From assembly GCA_947646735.1 (NCBI GenBank), contig CANTFK010000987.1:62001-126000 (forward strand): a DNA stretch of 64,000 bases, read 5' to 3'. Position numbers and translations under genes: made by a program. This document shows, piece by piece, positions 28,847-39,409 of this stretch. The notes under the pieces are model-generated. The model saw nothing but the letters and a program-made list of their open reading frames with translations. It was not told the DNA's origin and did not search any database. The DNA is from Peronospora farinosa (lineage: Eukaryota; Oomycota; Peronosporomycetes; Peronosporales; Peronosporaceae). Every line of letters begins with the position of its first letter. Positions within the stretch are counted from its first letter, which is position 1.

Positions 28847-30863
28847 GGGCCAGTTTTCTCTTCAGACACTGACTCGACATAGTGAGCGCCAGATTCTTAT
28901 CGCAGCGGTACAAAAAAAGGAAGAACGGGCCTTTATTGGAGCCAGCCAATCGGCGCTCAGCCACCAATGTCGACAGTTACAAAGTAACAGCGGTATCAAA
29001 TGGCTCTGAACAGAAGACGTCGAGTTCGAAAAGCATGCTGCGACGGTGTAGCCACTAGACGGTGATGGTCCATGGCTGACCTTAATTTTACTACCGCCTG
29101 CTGGGCTGCTGGCTCTCAACTCAGGCAGTTTCGTTTTGCTTTTTTTTTAATTGCTACTTTTGAAACGTATTTTGTTAGAGCAAGTACTACATGGCTGCCA
29201 CTACTATGGTGGTGGTACTACTCATGAGCTCCAAGCATCATCGCAATAACGCTAATCCATCAGTCTGTGTCGCAGTCAGCAATCTACAGTGGATTTTCAG
29301 GCCGGTCGTACAGGCATGGCATAGTATAAAACCCCAATATGTCGGTCGTGTGCACCACACACAACTACCAACTTCAACGTGCTGAGTGATCATGGCCGTC
29401 GATACGTAAAGAATGAGGCTGACGGAACTGGACTCGCTTCTTCTTTGCAAAAAAATAAGCAAAAAGAAATGACTTCATGACGACCCGTTCGTGGTTTATA
29501 GTCGAGCTTGAACCCTCCCAGACGGTACGCCTTTAGTGTTTTAACAAATACACACACTACCGTCTTATGGCTACGGCAACTTTAGGGCGAGAAAAGGTCA
29601 AAAAGTAGTGTAGAAAGATTTCTACTAGCATCGTATTCTTCCACGCTTTACGCCTTAGCCAGTCATTCTAGGCCATAAGTCCGCATACGTCGAAAGGTCG
29701 TGAATGATACGCACGTTTTATCCATTTTGATCGCAGATCGCGTGTTATATTCATGGTTAGGCTACACCTCGTGCCACTTGATTTCCAATGAATGTCGCAG
29801 TGCACAAATATCTTTTTCGTGGGCGTGTATCGAACAAACAGCACCTTCAGCCGTCGACGGAGTAGTTTCATTTTGCGAAACACCAGCTACCGATAGTCTT
29901 AGCAAGCCCATTACGCCGTCGATGGGTAAGATTTGTATAGAAGTCAAGAGAAGCAAACACATAATGTAATGGCAGGCCGTCGAGTGATTCTTTATGAGCC
30001 AAGCCAGATAAATAGACGAAAAACCCAATAGACTCCTTAGCTCTCGACCATGTGAGTCTCAGATAAGAACTTACAATAATGAACGAACAACTGCATGAAA
30101 TTACTGGGGCTTCCAGCTGCTAGGGCTCTTCAACTTCCTATATAAAGCGATACATTGGGCTGCATTGTGTTATTATCTGTATTGCCTTTACGACCTCCTA
30201 AGCACACCCACCCTCCATCTCAGACGGATGGCTACTCACGTGTTGTTGCCTTGGATCAAGCACTGCTCGAGCATTCTCGGGTCAGATGATCGCATATCTA
30301 CAGATAAAGCTTTGTCAGTCGGTAGCTGACGAAGACATTGATCTTACTATCGTACTCTTTGTCATCATTTGTGTTTCTTCAAATGTGGCATCAAGTCTAA
30401 CGGATCAATACATTATCGACACTTGCAAAGGAGATCCAAGGACTCACATATCACCATGACGGTGAAACGCAAACAGGTTACAAAACACAAGAAAAAACGG
30501 CTTCAACACGGCCGTGTCAAGTCCACATCAAGTTCACCTTCCTTTGGTACGAAATATCGCCTAGAACGAAGTACTTTTCAAACGTCACTTACTGCTTGCT
30601 GTCTAATAATCGTAGACAACAAGCATCCGACAGTCACAACAGCATCTAGAGAAGGCCCCGAGCTGTAACGTTAGTACTTGCTGCAAATAAAGCCTTTATT
30701 TTCTGTCTCCTTCCTGACCTCCTTTACTTTAATAGTCGCAAGGTTTCGGGTATCGGGCGTTCTTTTCTGGCAAAACGCAACTTCAACAGCATTGCCTTGA
30801 TTTCTGTCGTGTCTTCTTTATCCTCCCACTCTCGACAAAACTAACGCCATCGTCAATCAAGCA

Positions 30864-31386
30864 ATGGCGGCAACGGCAGAAGCAAATACGGCCGCTACGT
30901 CGGCGTCTAGTGTCGTGAATATAGCTTCTTCATCTACGCTACCACATGCATCTTCTTTGCCAGACGCCGACGTTTCTTCTGATGTAGTTCTCACTGCAAA
31001 AGTCCCCGTCATTTCCACGGACGACTCGGAAATAACGACGGCCGAATTTTCCATCGACTTGACTGATAGTCAGACGTGGGCGATTAATTTTTATGAATGC
31101 GCAGCTGAGGGCGATCTAGAGTGTCTCGAGGAGATTTTGGACAGTGGCCTTGTAAGTGTCAACGACGTGGACGTGGACGGATTTACGGCCCTTATGGTCG
31201 CTGCAGCTGAAGGCCATCGTAATGTCGTGCACGCACTCTTACGACGTGGTGCTGACGTTAATATTCGCACTTATGAGCTTCATTCTACTGCTCTTCACTT
31301 TGCTGCAAAGGTGAGAGAGAGAGAGAGAGAGAGAGATACAAATTGCTAGTATTTATATGGTGTCACTTTGTAGCTGATGTTGATGG

Positions 31387-31437
<51 letters not shown>

Positions 31438-33722
31438 AGAATGGAGATCCAGAGATTGTTAATGCTCTTTGTGAGTGTGATACAAAGATTGTGGATTGCT
31501 GGAACATTAATGCCGATACACCATTGATTTGGGCGTGTATTGAAGGTCGAGCGGAAGCTGTCAAGGTCTTACTGACACATGGAGCAGATGTTAATGTACT
31601 GAATCAATACGGTGCATCGACGTTACTATGCGCCGTGATGATTGGAGAAGACCCGGAAGAAGACAAAAAAAATGACAAACAACGAGCTGAAATTCTAACC
31701 ATGTTGTTGGAAAAGAATGAGAAGCTCGTGAACTTTCAGGACCGGGAAGGAAGCTCGGCAATGCATATGGCTGCATCGTGTGGATACTTGGAATGTGTAA
31801 AGACGCTGCTTGCATTTGGTGCCGAGATTACACTGCGAAATGTAATTGGACAGACACCATTGGAAGAAGCACAGGAATCAGAGCTGCGCGAAAGCGGCCC
31901 GTGTGTGGAACACTTGCGTGGCCTATGGCGGCAACTTGAAGAGGAGGCAGCAGCTCGTATGATGGCGATGCTAGAAATGGAGGAAAAGTCGGACAAGAGT
32001 GCAAGTAGTGGGGCGAGTGGACTAACTGTTGCTGCGAGCAGTAAGAAGAACAAGAAGAAAAACAAAAAAGCCAAACGAAAGACGGCAGCTAAGCAGCACC
32101 AGCAAGTACGACAAGAGGATGAAGTAGACCTGACAGAGATAAAAGATAACGTGACGGATCAGAGAGGAAATCGTGACAGTAATGGTAAGCCTACTGAGAC
32201 AGAGCCTGTGTTCGAAGAGTCTACTGCGAAAAGTGATCACGACATCACGTCGATTAGTGGCAGTGGTGTCAAAGCGAAAGACGATAAAGCAAGTTCTACG
32301 AGCTCTGATGAGGATGCACTAGGCAGAGACTCAGTTGTGTCCTTAAGCAAGGACAGTGATGATGAGTACGAAGGACACAGTTTAAAAGATGAAGTGAGGC
32401 AATCATCCGGTACCACGGATGACAAATATACTCAACAAGTGGAAACAGAAATTACGCCGTCGACTGGTGCGTGGACTACCGTCGGCAAGAAACACCGATC
32501 TGCCATTGCAGCCGTCACGACCACTATAGTAAGAACTCCAACAAGTCCATTGAATGAGAAGACTCCGCTATTGAGTACCCCAAGACGAAAGATTGCAACA
32601 ACTTTTCCAAAAACAGCTCCGCATGCGTCTCGACGGAAGTTAAATCAGCGATCATGTAATGTTCAGGAACAAAGCTCGATCAGTGGGAAGACACCATTAG
32701 CTTTAGCAGCATCTGCCATAAAGCAAGTGGGTGCTGTTGCAGACACACCAGTCAGAACTCAAGAGAGACGATGGGGAAAGACGAGTGGTTTCTCATCCGA
32801 GTCTCGGTCAGCCCCGTCGTCGTCGTTGCTGAGCTCCAACGCTCTGGCTTTCGGATCGCTCGGGTTGACAACCGGATTAATTGAAAAGTCAAGCGTGTCG
32901 TCTTCAGCGGCTTTTAGTCCAAGCAGGCTTCCAATCTCGTCTGCGTCACCATGGCGACCATCCTTTTATGGTACTTCGTCTGCTTCATATACAGCAGCTT
33001 CGTCGTTATCATCAGCAGGTTTACATTACACATCAGCCGGGCGTTTAACATGGAAACAGCAGCGTGCCAGTGGTAATTACCAAGTCGCACGTGAGACCCG
33101 CGATCGATGGGTTAGCAAATTGCGAGTCAGTAATGAAAGCGTCGCTGAGACTCTGAGTTACCTGGCTTGCGGTCTATGCGGTGAACTTGTGAATGATAAT
33201 TTGCAATGCAGTGGTGATGTGTCCAGAAATTCTGACGAGAAGACCTCCTCGGCATGTACACAATTGTACTGTGCATCCTGTCTCGAGTCGTCGGCATTCC
33301 GGGCAGCTAATTCGACCCTGTTTAAGTGCATCCGATGTCATGAAGTGATATCGAAAGAGTCCATGACTTGCAATAGCTTTGCGCAGGCCCAAGCCGCATC
33401 GCTGGGCCTCTCCATGCCAAACTCGGCGAGTGGTAGGACTCAAGACGATGCAAGTCGCTACAGCTTGGAGGCTATGCAGTATATGCTGGAGGTCTCGGAT
33501 CAACGGATCTCTGCTGTAGATCTGCATGCATTCCATTTAGTTCCAGGGTCAGATCTCTCTACGCTGAGCAACGGCCAGCTCGAGGTGCTAGAAACTGCCC
33601 ACCAACGTGGTCTTGTCCAAATCGTTGAGCAGCGGCTCGCAAATGCGCGTGCACTCGAGCGTTTACAGATGGAAGAATGGCTGAAGATGCAGCGGGATGT
33701 ACTGCAGTTTGCTCCGCGGTGA
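30864..33722 (+). CDS. ankyrin-repeat protein with C-terminal RING-like finger
   Basis: Two exons, 30864-31310 and 31440-33722, joined in phase 0 (TTTGCTGCAAAG, then AATGGAGATCCA), give 909 residues. The intron interrupts an ankyrin repeat: exon 1 ends STALHFAAK and exon 2 begins NGDPEIVNAL, so the join restores the repeat. Ankyrin repeats span about 75-330 (DGFTALMVAAAEGH, ADTPLIWACIEGR, SSAMHMAASCGY, GQTPLEEA). A Lys-rich stretch (KKNKKKNKKAKRK, about 345-360) could be a nuclear signal. A long Ser/Thr-rich region follows. Near residues 725-790 a cysteine-rich segment (CGLCGEL, LYCASCLES, FKCIRCHEV) resembles a treble-clef RING or zinc-ribbon finger. Possibly an ankyrin-guided E3 ligase, by inference. 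The start is the first ATG after a stop-rich leader. Confidence 0.8.
31311..31439 (+). repeat. intron made largely of two microsatellites
   Basis: The 129-bp intron begins GT and passes at once into GA repeats (31312-31336), and it ends with about seventeen TTG triplets (31387-31437) that run straight into the TAG acceptor. Only about 50 bp in the middle is unique sequence. Confidence 0.85.
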
Positions 33723-33804
33723 ACAGCTTAGCAAGAACTCTTAACAAGACATGATGACATAGAATAGATAATTACACTGTTGTGGCTTTGCATTGATGCG
33801 GTAG

Positions 33805-35607
33805 TTAGCTGTAGTGCCGTGCTGGCGGACGATCGTCGTAGTACATGTTGTCGCCATCTCCATTAAGAAAGCTATCGTCTTCAGCGCATAGATCCTGTAG
33901 CATGCGAAGCTGTCTTTCAGCTCGCTCGCGCTGCATAGCGGCGGTTTTCTCGTAAACCTTGTCCAGCAAATAGCGGAAGGCTACCACAAACCAATCTCGT
34001 TGTTGTTCATTCACCGCCTCGATATCCAGAGATCGCAGTGCTGTCACCAGAGAGAAACAGTGTGCTGCCTTGGCTGAAGACATCAATCCAGCTGCTCGAG
34101 CTCTAGCAAATACAGGCGTGCGAAGACCTTCGTACACTGTAAGAATTTCATCAAGTTGAAGCGAGTCTCCGCTACGACCAAGCCACGACACTTCTCCAAA
34201 GCGATCAACAAACACACGCGTCTTGTGTGGTCGGCCTTTGCGGCCGTACTTCCAGACCGAAAAGGTTTCCATCCGCTTCATTATCGTAAGCTCCACTTGC
34301 TGCGATACTCGTCGCTCGTGATCGCGTGCAAGGTCCACAAGGAACTCTAAACTACGCTGCAGCCACTCACGTTCTTCATCAGTCTTTGCTTTGAGATCCA
34401 GTGTGCGTGTATGCGTCACGACTGACAACGTGCATCCAGCGTCGGCCAAAACGAGTGTGCCTTTGTGCAGTGCCCGAGCCAACACACTCGTAGAAGGACC
34501 GGATGAAATTCGGATGATACTAGCAAGTGGAATGACATTCTTGGCCTTGACTCGCTTTTTTCCCATCGTCGTCGTAGCTGCCACACCGTCTGCAGCAAGA
34601 TGCGTAGCATGAGCCAGCAGCTTGGATGTCCAACGCAACGTGTCGCCATTCTCGACGCACAGTGTCGTTGCATGAGGTTTTCCCTTCCGGCCAAATTTGA
34701 CGACGTGTGTGCCAGCGACACACTGCAGTGCGACTCGGTACTCGGTCATCTTCCGCTGCAGCGTCACGTCCAATATCTTTTTCTCTTCTTGTTGTGCTTG
34801 AGATTGACCTTGTACATGAGCACAAATGGCCCATTTGATCGAAATCGCCGACCGTAGCGAGATTCGCTTCTCTAAGCGTGCATTGTGCACGATCTGGAGG
34901 AAATAGGCCGCCCATTTGGTCGCTCGGATCTCAAACTCAAGCGATACAATAAGGTCACGCATGTATCTCTTGGAACGTCGGGGACTCACGATATTGCACG
35001 TCACGCGTACATCTGCCATCAGATCCCGAGGAAAGCACGAAAGAAACTCGTCCACTGAGGTCTTGCACCACATTTCACATGACCCGAAGCTCATAGTCAA
35101 CGACGTGATCGCTCGTGTCTCGGACCCTAAGGATGAGTCAGAAGACGAGAATCTCTGACAATTGAGATCGTCTTGGTTCCGAGCTAGAGCCAAAGCAAAA
35201 TTCTGTCGACGTTCTCTCCGCAGTGAAGATCCGGATGATCGAGATGATGACGAAGACACGGACGAAGATCTGGAGGAATACTGCAATGACGACGACCGAG
35301 ACGACCGTTGTGGAAAGACACCAATGCAAGGGGCATCACGTGCGACTCGATCTGAAGATTTTTGACACACTTTGACGTTGACAGGGCTTTGAAGAGCTTG
35401 ATCGTCCTCGTCACTGCCACTGAAGCTCGTGCTCCGAAGTTTGGTCCTCCGATGCTTAGACTGAACGGTCTTGATACGAAAAGTACGACACTTGTCTTCC
35501 TGTACTTGCGCGTCGTGTTTTTTGTGGAAAAATGCCAAGAACCGAGACGTCGAAGAAGCTGAAGACGTTGCAGACTCAGTCACTTTAGCCTTGCGACTTA
35601 AGCCCAT
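33805..35607 (-). CDS. tandem PH-like domain protein
   Basis: 600 residues from the ATG at 35607; the frame runs about 30 codons further upstream but without an ATG. The N-terminal 190 residues are Ser/Arg-rich and disordered (a long serine run near 140-160). Then comes a globular region (CEMWCKTSVDEFLSC, DVRVTCNIVSP) and two PH-like domains that share the motif K(F/Y)GRKG(K/R)PH at about residues 302 and 455. Each is followed by a strand-rich body and a closing helix with a Trp (EEREWLQRSLEFLV; QQRDWFVVAFRYLL). Such PH-like folds bind lipids or proteins. Partners are unknown. It is convergent with the ankyrin gene, with only 82 bp between them. Confidence 0.75.
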   Translation of the reverse strand: MGLSRKAKVTESATSSASSTSRFLAFFHKKHDAQVQEDKCRTFRIKTVQSKHRRTKLRSTSFSGSDEDDQALQSPVNVKVCQKSSDRVARDAPCIGVFPQRSSRSSSLQYSSRSSSVSSSSSRSSGSSLRRERRQNFALALARNQDDLNCQRFSSSDSSLGSETRAITSLTMSFGSCEMWCKTSVDEFLSCFPRDLMADVRVTCNIVSPRRSKRYMRDLIVSLEFEIRATKWAAYFLQIVHNARLEKRISLRSAISIKWAICAHVQGQSQAQQEEKKILDVTLQRKMTEYRVALQCVAGTHVVKFGRKGKPHATTLCVENGDTLRWTSKLLAHATHLAADGVAATTTMGKKRVKAKNVIPLASIIRISSGPSTSVLARALHKGTLVLADAGCTLSVVTHTRTLDLKAKTDEEREWLQRSLEFLVDLARDHERRVSQQVELTIMKRMETFSVWKYGRKGRPHKTRVFVDRFGEVSWLGRSGDSLQLDEILTVYEGLRTPVFARARAAGLMSSAKAAHCFSLVTALRSLDIEAVNEQQRDWFVVAFRYLLDKVYEKTAAMQRERAERQLRMLQDLCAEDDSFLNGDGDNMYYDDRPPARHYS

Positions 35608-36718
35608 GACAACTTGTTTGCAACCTGGTTTACTAAGAAGGTTGAGCAGTGATTGAACACTACAATACCAAGGGTGTCTTCTGGTGTGCGCGAATAGCAA
35701 AGTGCCGGCCTAAGGGGAGCAGGCACGTTTCAGCCGTGCTGGACCTTTTTCTTCTTAGAAGGTGACCAGCAAAACACAACTTGACCGATGCATAGAGTTG
35801 GCCGGATCATACTGTACATACGAGCGCAACGTGTACGCGAACGGGAGTATCATATCGAAAAAAAACCAAAGCAAGCTTCCTGTAAACGTTGCGGTGTTCA
35901 GCAAAGCCTCACCTCACCAAATATGCACGTAACCGTGAGCCAAGTGCGAGCTTTTGGATTTTCCCACCCGCCTGGTACGCTGACCACCTCGATTCGAGTG
36001 CAACATTGGCTTTCCTGACGCTAGCTATCGAAACTAAGGACGAGGCTTTCCCATTGTTTGACGACGTATGTCAAATCAGAGCATCAATCGAGACAAATAA
36101 GCGAACAGTTCGATGTGCGTAAACGAAAACAATCGCGCCAGAGAGAGATCCGTTCGCGAGATCTGAACCTATTGACTCAACATGCCAAGTAACTTTTGAG
36201 TCATGTATTCTTATGGTGACGATGATCAGCGGATCAATGGGTCCCATTAAGTATGCAACTAAACTTTCGATTTCAAGGAAGACAAAGAGAGATTTTTGCA
36301 TACATATGAACCCAGAGATTAGTTCGATTGGGGATAGTCTACAACTCTCTGTCAAGGACAAGATATTGGAGTGGACGTAGCTTAGGCGACATGTTCATAA
36401 TGCCAACTATTTTGCAGCTACAGAAGCGCTTCAAAAGACATGAACCACCAGAAGCGACAAGATAATCGTCCCGACTCGTAAGACCACTATATCAGTGCAT
36501 CGAAATAGTATTATCGAAAATATATTAGTATTATAAGAATACGCGTCTAAAACTATTTACTATTTTCGAATTATGATTATATCAGTACTCTACCGAAGCA
36601 TAAAAAAACTAATTCTCATGCTGATTTTACCCGTGGCTGATTTCTCAAGATCAAAGTCACACTTTGCAATAGTGCAGGTCCATAGAAGCAGTACCATTAC
36701 AACTGTCTTGAAGTTTTA
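35608..36718. other. divergent intergenic region, no gene seen
   Basis: 1.1 kb between the PH-like gene (minus) and the BED/dehydrogenase gene (plus). It should hold both promoters. It is AT-rich toward the right (36480-36700). Short frames show no domains. Confidence 0.45.
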
Positions 36719-38437
36719 ATGGCGGATGAGACGGAGGTTGAAACAGTCGCGCGTATTCAAGCAGTGGATATTCGGGACTTGTACCCAAATTTGGCCCGGG
36801 AAGACGTCACGTCGCGCTTGTGTCTCCTGTGCGCTGCTAAGCTCAAGGACAAGACGCACAATCTCACGCGCCATCTGGAACGACATCATGCCGGCGCATT
36901 GCTACAGTTGCTGGAGCAGCGCAACCAAGTACCACGAAGTGTTTTGGCATCCAGGACTCGACGTTCACAACAGGAGAAGGCAGCGGCGACCAGACAATCA
37001 GTGGGACAGGTGGAAGATACTTTGCTTCAAACTGGAGACGCCAAGCTGGTACTGGCTCGATGGCTTGCACAGGAACAGCTCCCAATGAATCTGATTGACA
37101 ACTCTGGGTTTCGGGAGTTCATTGAGGTGCTTAATAAGCAGTTTCGTTTACCAAAGAGCGAAGAACTGCAGCAAATACTGGGAACGTTGGTGACAGGCAC
37201 GACTGACAGCAAGTTGACGAGTCTTCATAATACAGACACAATGGCAGGAAGTGGTGATGACGTGATCTTGATGGTGGAAATGTTGGCGTTAAGAGCTACA
37301 TGTCGCTGCAGTGAAGACTCACCGTTAATCTCGTGTAGTCGTGTTGCTTGCGACATTGCTGGAAAAGGCGAAGCGAAAGTGCGTGTCTTACGTGCCACAG
37401 CATCGCTCTTGGATGCGCAAAGTTGTCGTGGAAAAATTCTGGGCAGGAGTGGAGTGTTGGGTAGGTCTTTTGTCGGCGTCGTCAGTGAAATGCAGTCGTT
37501 GACTTCCAACCAGACAGAAGTCACGGCTGGAGATTCTGTCAAGGTCTCCGACAAGGTCGTGGCATCACCGTATGTCACGCGTGAGCCAGTCATACCATTT
37601 GAAAAGCAAGAACAGGAGCAGCTAAAAAATTCGACTCACCATGGACAAGATTGCACCTCATCATGTATAGTCGGCGTGAGTGCTTCGTGTGGAACACTCG
37701 CTGAATACATCGTGCTGCCAGTGGCTAACCTGTCCATAGTTCCTCCCACCATACCCGACGATTTGGCACTACTGGCTGACGACATGTCAGTTGTTCTCTC
37801 CATCGTCAGCGAGTTGCAGCGACGGCACGTGACCAACATCGCGATCCTATCCGACGGACCGGCCACCATCCTCTCCAACCTGCTGACGCGGCTGCTGCAC
37901 CAAGACGTGCAGTATCCGGCACAGAATCTGCACGTGTTCTCCACGTCTCCAACCAGCAGCAGCTCCGTGTGGTTGCAGCACGCCTCACTCACTCCTTTAG
38001 AGATTTTTCAGCCCGCTGCTATTGCTCACGTGCTGGCGCAACAGACCGAGCTGGCACTGGACGCTGTCGTGGATCTTGTTGGCTCTGAAGCTTCCGCTGA
38101 GTTTGCAACGTCGCTAGTGCAGTCCATGGGCTGTGTGGTGTTTGTGGATCGGTCACGACTGGAGCTGCAGCCACCATCGATTATCGCCATGGACATGAAC
38201 ACTGTGGTTGTGAGGGAGCTTCAAGTTGTGAGCGTTCACGACTGTCACGATTACTTGGACGATGCACTACAATACTTGGCCACGCAGGCTCAGAGTCAGC
38301 AGAGCGCAATGGAGCTACGCAAGTGTCTAGTGGCCAGCGTGGAGCTGTCGCAGGCGCTCCACCAGCTCCAGACGATTCCAGAGAGAACGTTTGAAGCGCG
38401 GTATCTTCAAGTAAAAACTGATGTCATTTCTACCTGA
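36719..38437 (+). CDS. BED-type zinc finger fused to dehydrogenase-like domain
   Basis: 572 residues, single exon. The N-terminus has a BED-like finger: C35-x2-C38 and H52-x3-H56 in LCLLCAAKL and THNLTRHLERHH. After a helical linker (about 60-180) the rest reads like a zinc-alcohol-dehydrogenase (MDR) fold. First is a GroES-like half with GRSFVGVVSEMQ, GDSVKVSDKVVASPYV and CGTLAEYIVLPVANL. Then comes a Rossmann-like half (NIAILSDGPATILSNLL; LDAVVDLVGSEASAEF; GCVVFVDRSRLE). The dinucleotide loop lacks the GxGxxG glycines (SDGPAT), and no catalytic Cys/His pair is obvious, so it is probably not an active dehydrogenase. A DNA-binding regulator with a sensing domain is a reasonable guess. Confidence 0.65.
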   Translation: MADETEVETVARIQAVDIRDLYPNLAREDVTSRLCLLCAAKLKDKTHNLTRHLERHHAGALLQLLEQRNQVPRSVLASRTRRSQQEKAAATRQSVGQVEDTLLQTGDAKLVLARWLAQEQLPMNLIDNSGFREFIEVLNKQFRLPKSEELQQILGTLVTGTTDSKLTSLHNTDTMAGSGDDVILMVEMLALRATCRCSEDSPLISCSRVACDIAGKGEAKVRVLRATASLLDAQSCRGKILGRSGVLGRSFVGVVSEMQSLTSNQTEVTAGDSVKVSDKVVASPYVTREPVIPFEKQEQEQLKNSTHHGQDCTSSCIVGVSASCGTLAEYIVLPVANLSIVPPTIPDDLALLADDMSVVLSIVSELQRRHVTNIAILSDGPATILSNLLTRLLHQDVQYPAQNLHVFSTSPTSSSSVWLQHASLTPLEIFQPAAIAHVLAQQTELALDAVVDLVGSEASAEFATSLVQSMGCVVFVDRSRLELQPPSIIAMDMNTVVVRELQVVSVHDCHDYLDDALQYLATQAQSQQSAMELRKCLVASVELSQALHQLQTIPERTFEARYLQVKTDVIST

Positions 38438-38506
38438 TTAAGTATACGCGACTGATATCGTTAAATGGGAAGTTGCCTGGAAGTTACGTGAGTTGCATCA
38501 ACCACG

Positions 38507-39181
38507 CTACAGCTTTGAGCGGAAGAGCTTGAATGATTGTTGCAGTCCTGTGCCCTGCTTCATTGCATGCGCCACTTTATTGTCCTGTTCTTCAATGGTC
38601 TCTGCTTTCGCTGCCACTTCAGCTGCACGTTCAAGAGGGATGACTAGAACGCCATTCACATCACCTCGGATAACGTCATTGTTACGCACGACACAATTGC
38701 CGACTACCACGGGACAATTTACGTCCACCACTGTCGTAGTACCTTGCTGACCGTGCACTGACGTTCCTCGAGAGAATGCGGGGAACCCCATGGAGCAAAG
38801 TTCCTGCACGTCACGCACACGACCGTCCGTCACGACAGCCGCTGCACCTCGAACCTTTGAAGCCGTGGCCAACAGTCCACCAAAGACACTGGAAGTGCTG
38901 CCATTGGGGGCGCTAATGACAATCACCTGACCTCTCTCAATCTTGTCCACGTAATGATACGGTAGCTTCTTTATAGCGGGGCCATTGACTGGAACCACTT
39001 GCACCGTAAAGGCAGGACCACATATTTCCGTGTTTAAAGGGGACGAGTAACCCCGTACTAGATTTACGTCTATGAGATGGCACTGAATCTGCAGCTTTAC
39101 CATGGCATCTGCAATTGCGCAGACAGAGAGCTTGGACAGACGCTCCTGCAACTTAATAGCTTCTTGTAGCGACGTCGACAT
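38507..39181 (-). CDS. RraA-like protein (aldolase/decarboxylase family)
   Basis: 224 residues, close to the size of bacterial RraA and HMG/CHA aldolase proteins with a short extension. The family signature is intact: GGLLATASKVRGAAAVVTDG at 101-120, then R121-V-R123-D124-V-Q-E127, the G...RDxxE/D metal and substrate site. It ends with a helix (IEEQDNKVAHAMKQG) usual in the family. Known activities are the cleavage of 4-hydroxy-4-methyl-2-oxoglutarate, oxaloacetate decarboxylation, and in bacteria inhibition of RNase E. The substrate here is not determined. It is divergent from the BED-RraA paralogue (228 bp between start codons), and the two are clearly similar over the whole domain. Confidence 0.88.
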   Translation of the reverse strand: MSTSLQEAIKLQERLSKLSVCAIADAMVKLQIQCHLIDVNLVRGYSSPLNTEICGPAFTVQVVPVNGPAIKKLPYHYVDKIERGQVIVISAPNGSTSSVFGGLLATASKVRGAAAVVTDGRVRDVQELCSMGFPAFSRGTSVHGQQGTTTVVDVNCPVVVGNCVVRNNDVIRGDVNGVLVIPLERAAEVAAKAETIEEQDNKVAHAMKQGTGLQQSFKLFRSKL

Positions 39182-39409
39182 GAAATTTTGGTCTCACGTC
39201 CTTATTTTGATGCAATTAATCGCCACGGATTTAAAATGACCACAAGCGTTTATAATTGGCTAGTGAGCTAATAAATTACACAAAATTAAATATGAGAATA
39301 TAATTTATGGCGAATACAATGTCGAAATGATATTTTTAAAAATTATAATTGTTTTCGCCGATATCTTCTCCGTCACGAATCGTTGTAAACTACATTGTCC
39401 ATCAAAATC

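Larger units (their letters stand above)
28498..30863. other. long intergenic region with microsatellites
   Basis: 2.4 kb with no supported gene. It holds an AAG run (28534-28559) and a G run followed by GA repeats (28803-28841), both in what is probably the 5' leader of the FHA/RINGv gene. Frames in 29.1-30.7 kb are short and lack domains. The sequence near 30150-30860 includes CT-rich pieces and should contain the ankyrin gene promoter. Confidence 0.5.
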
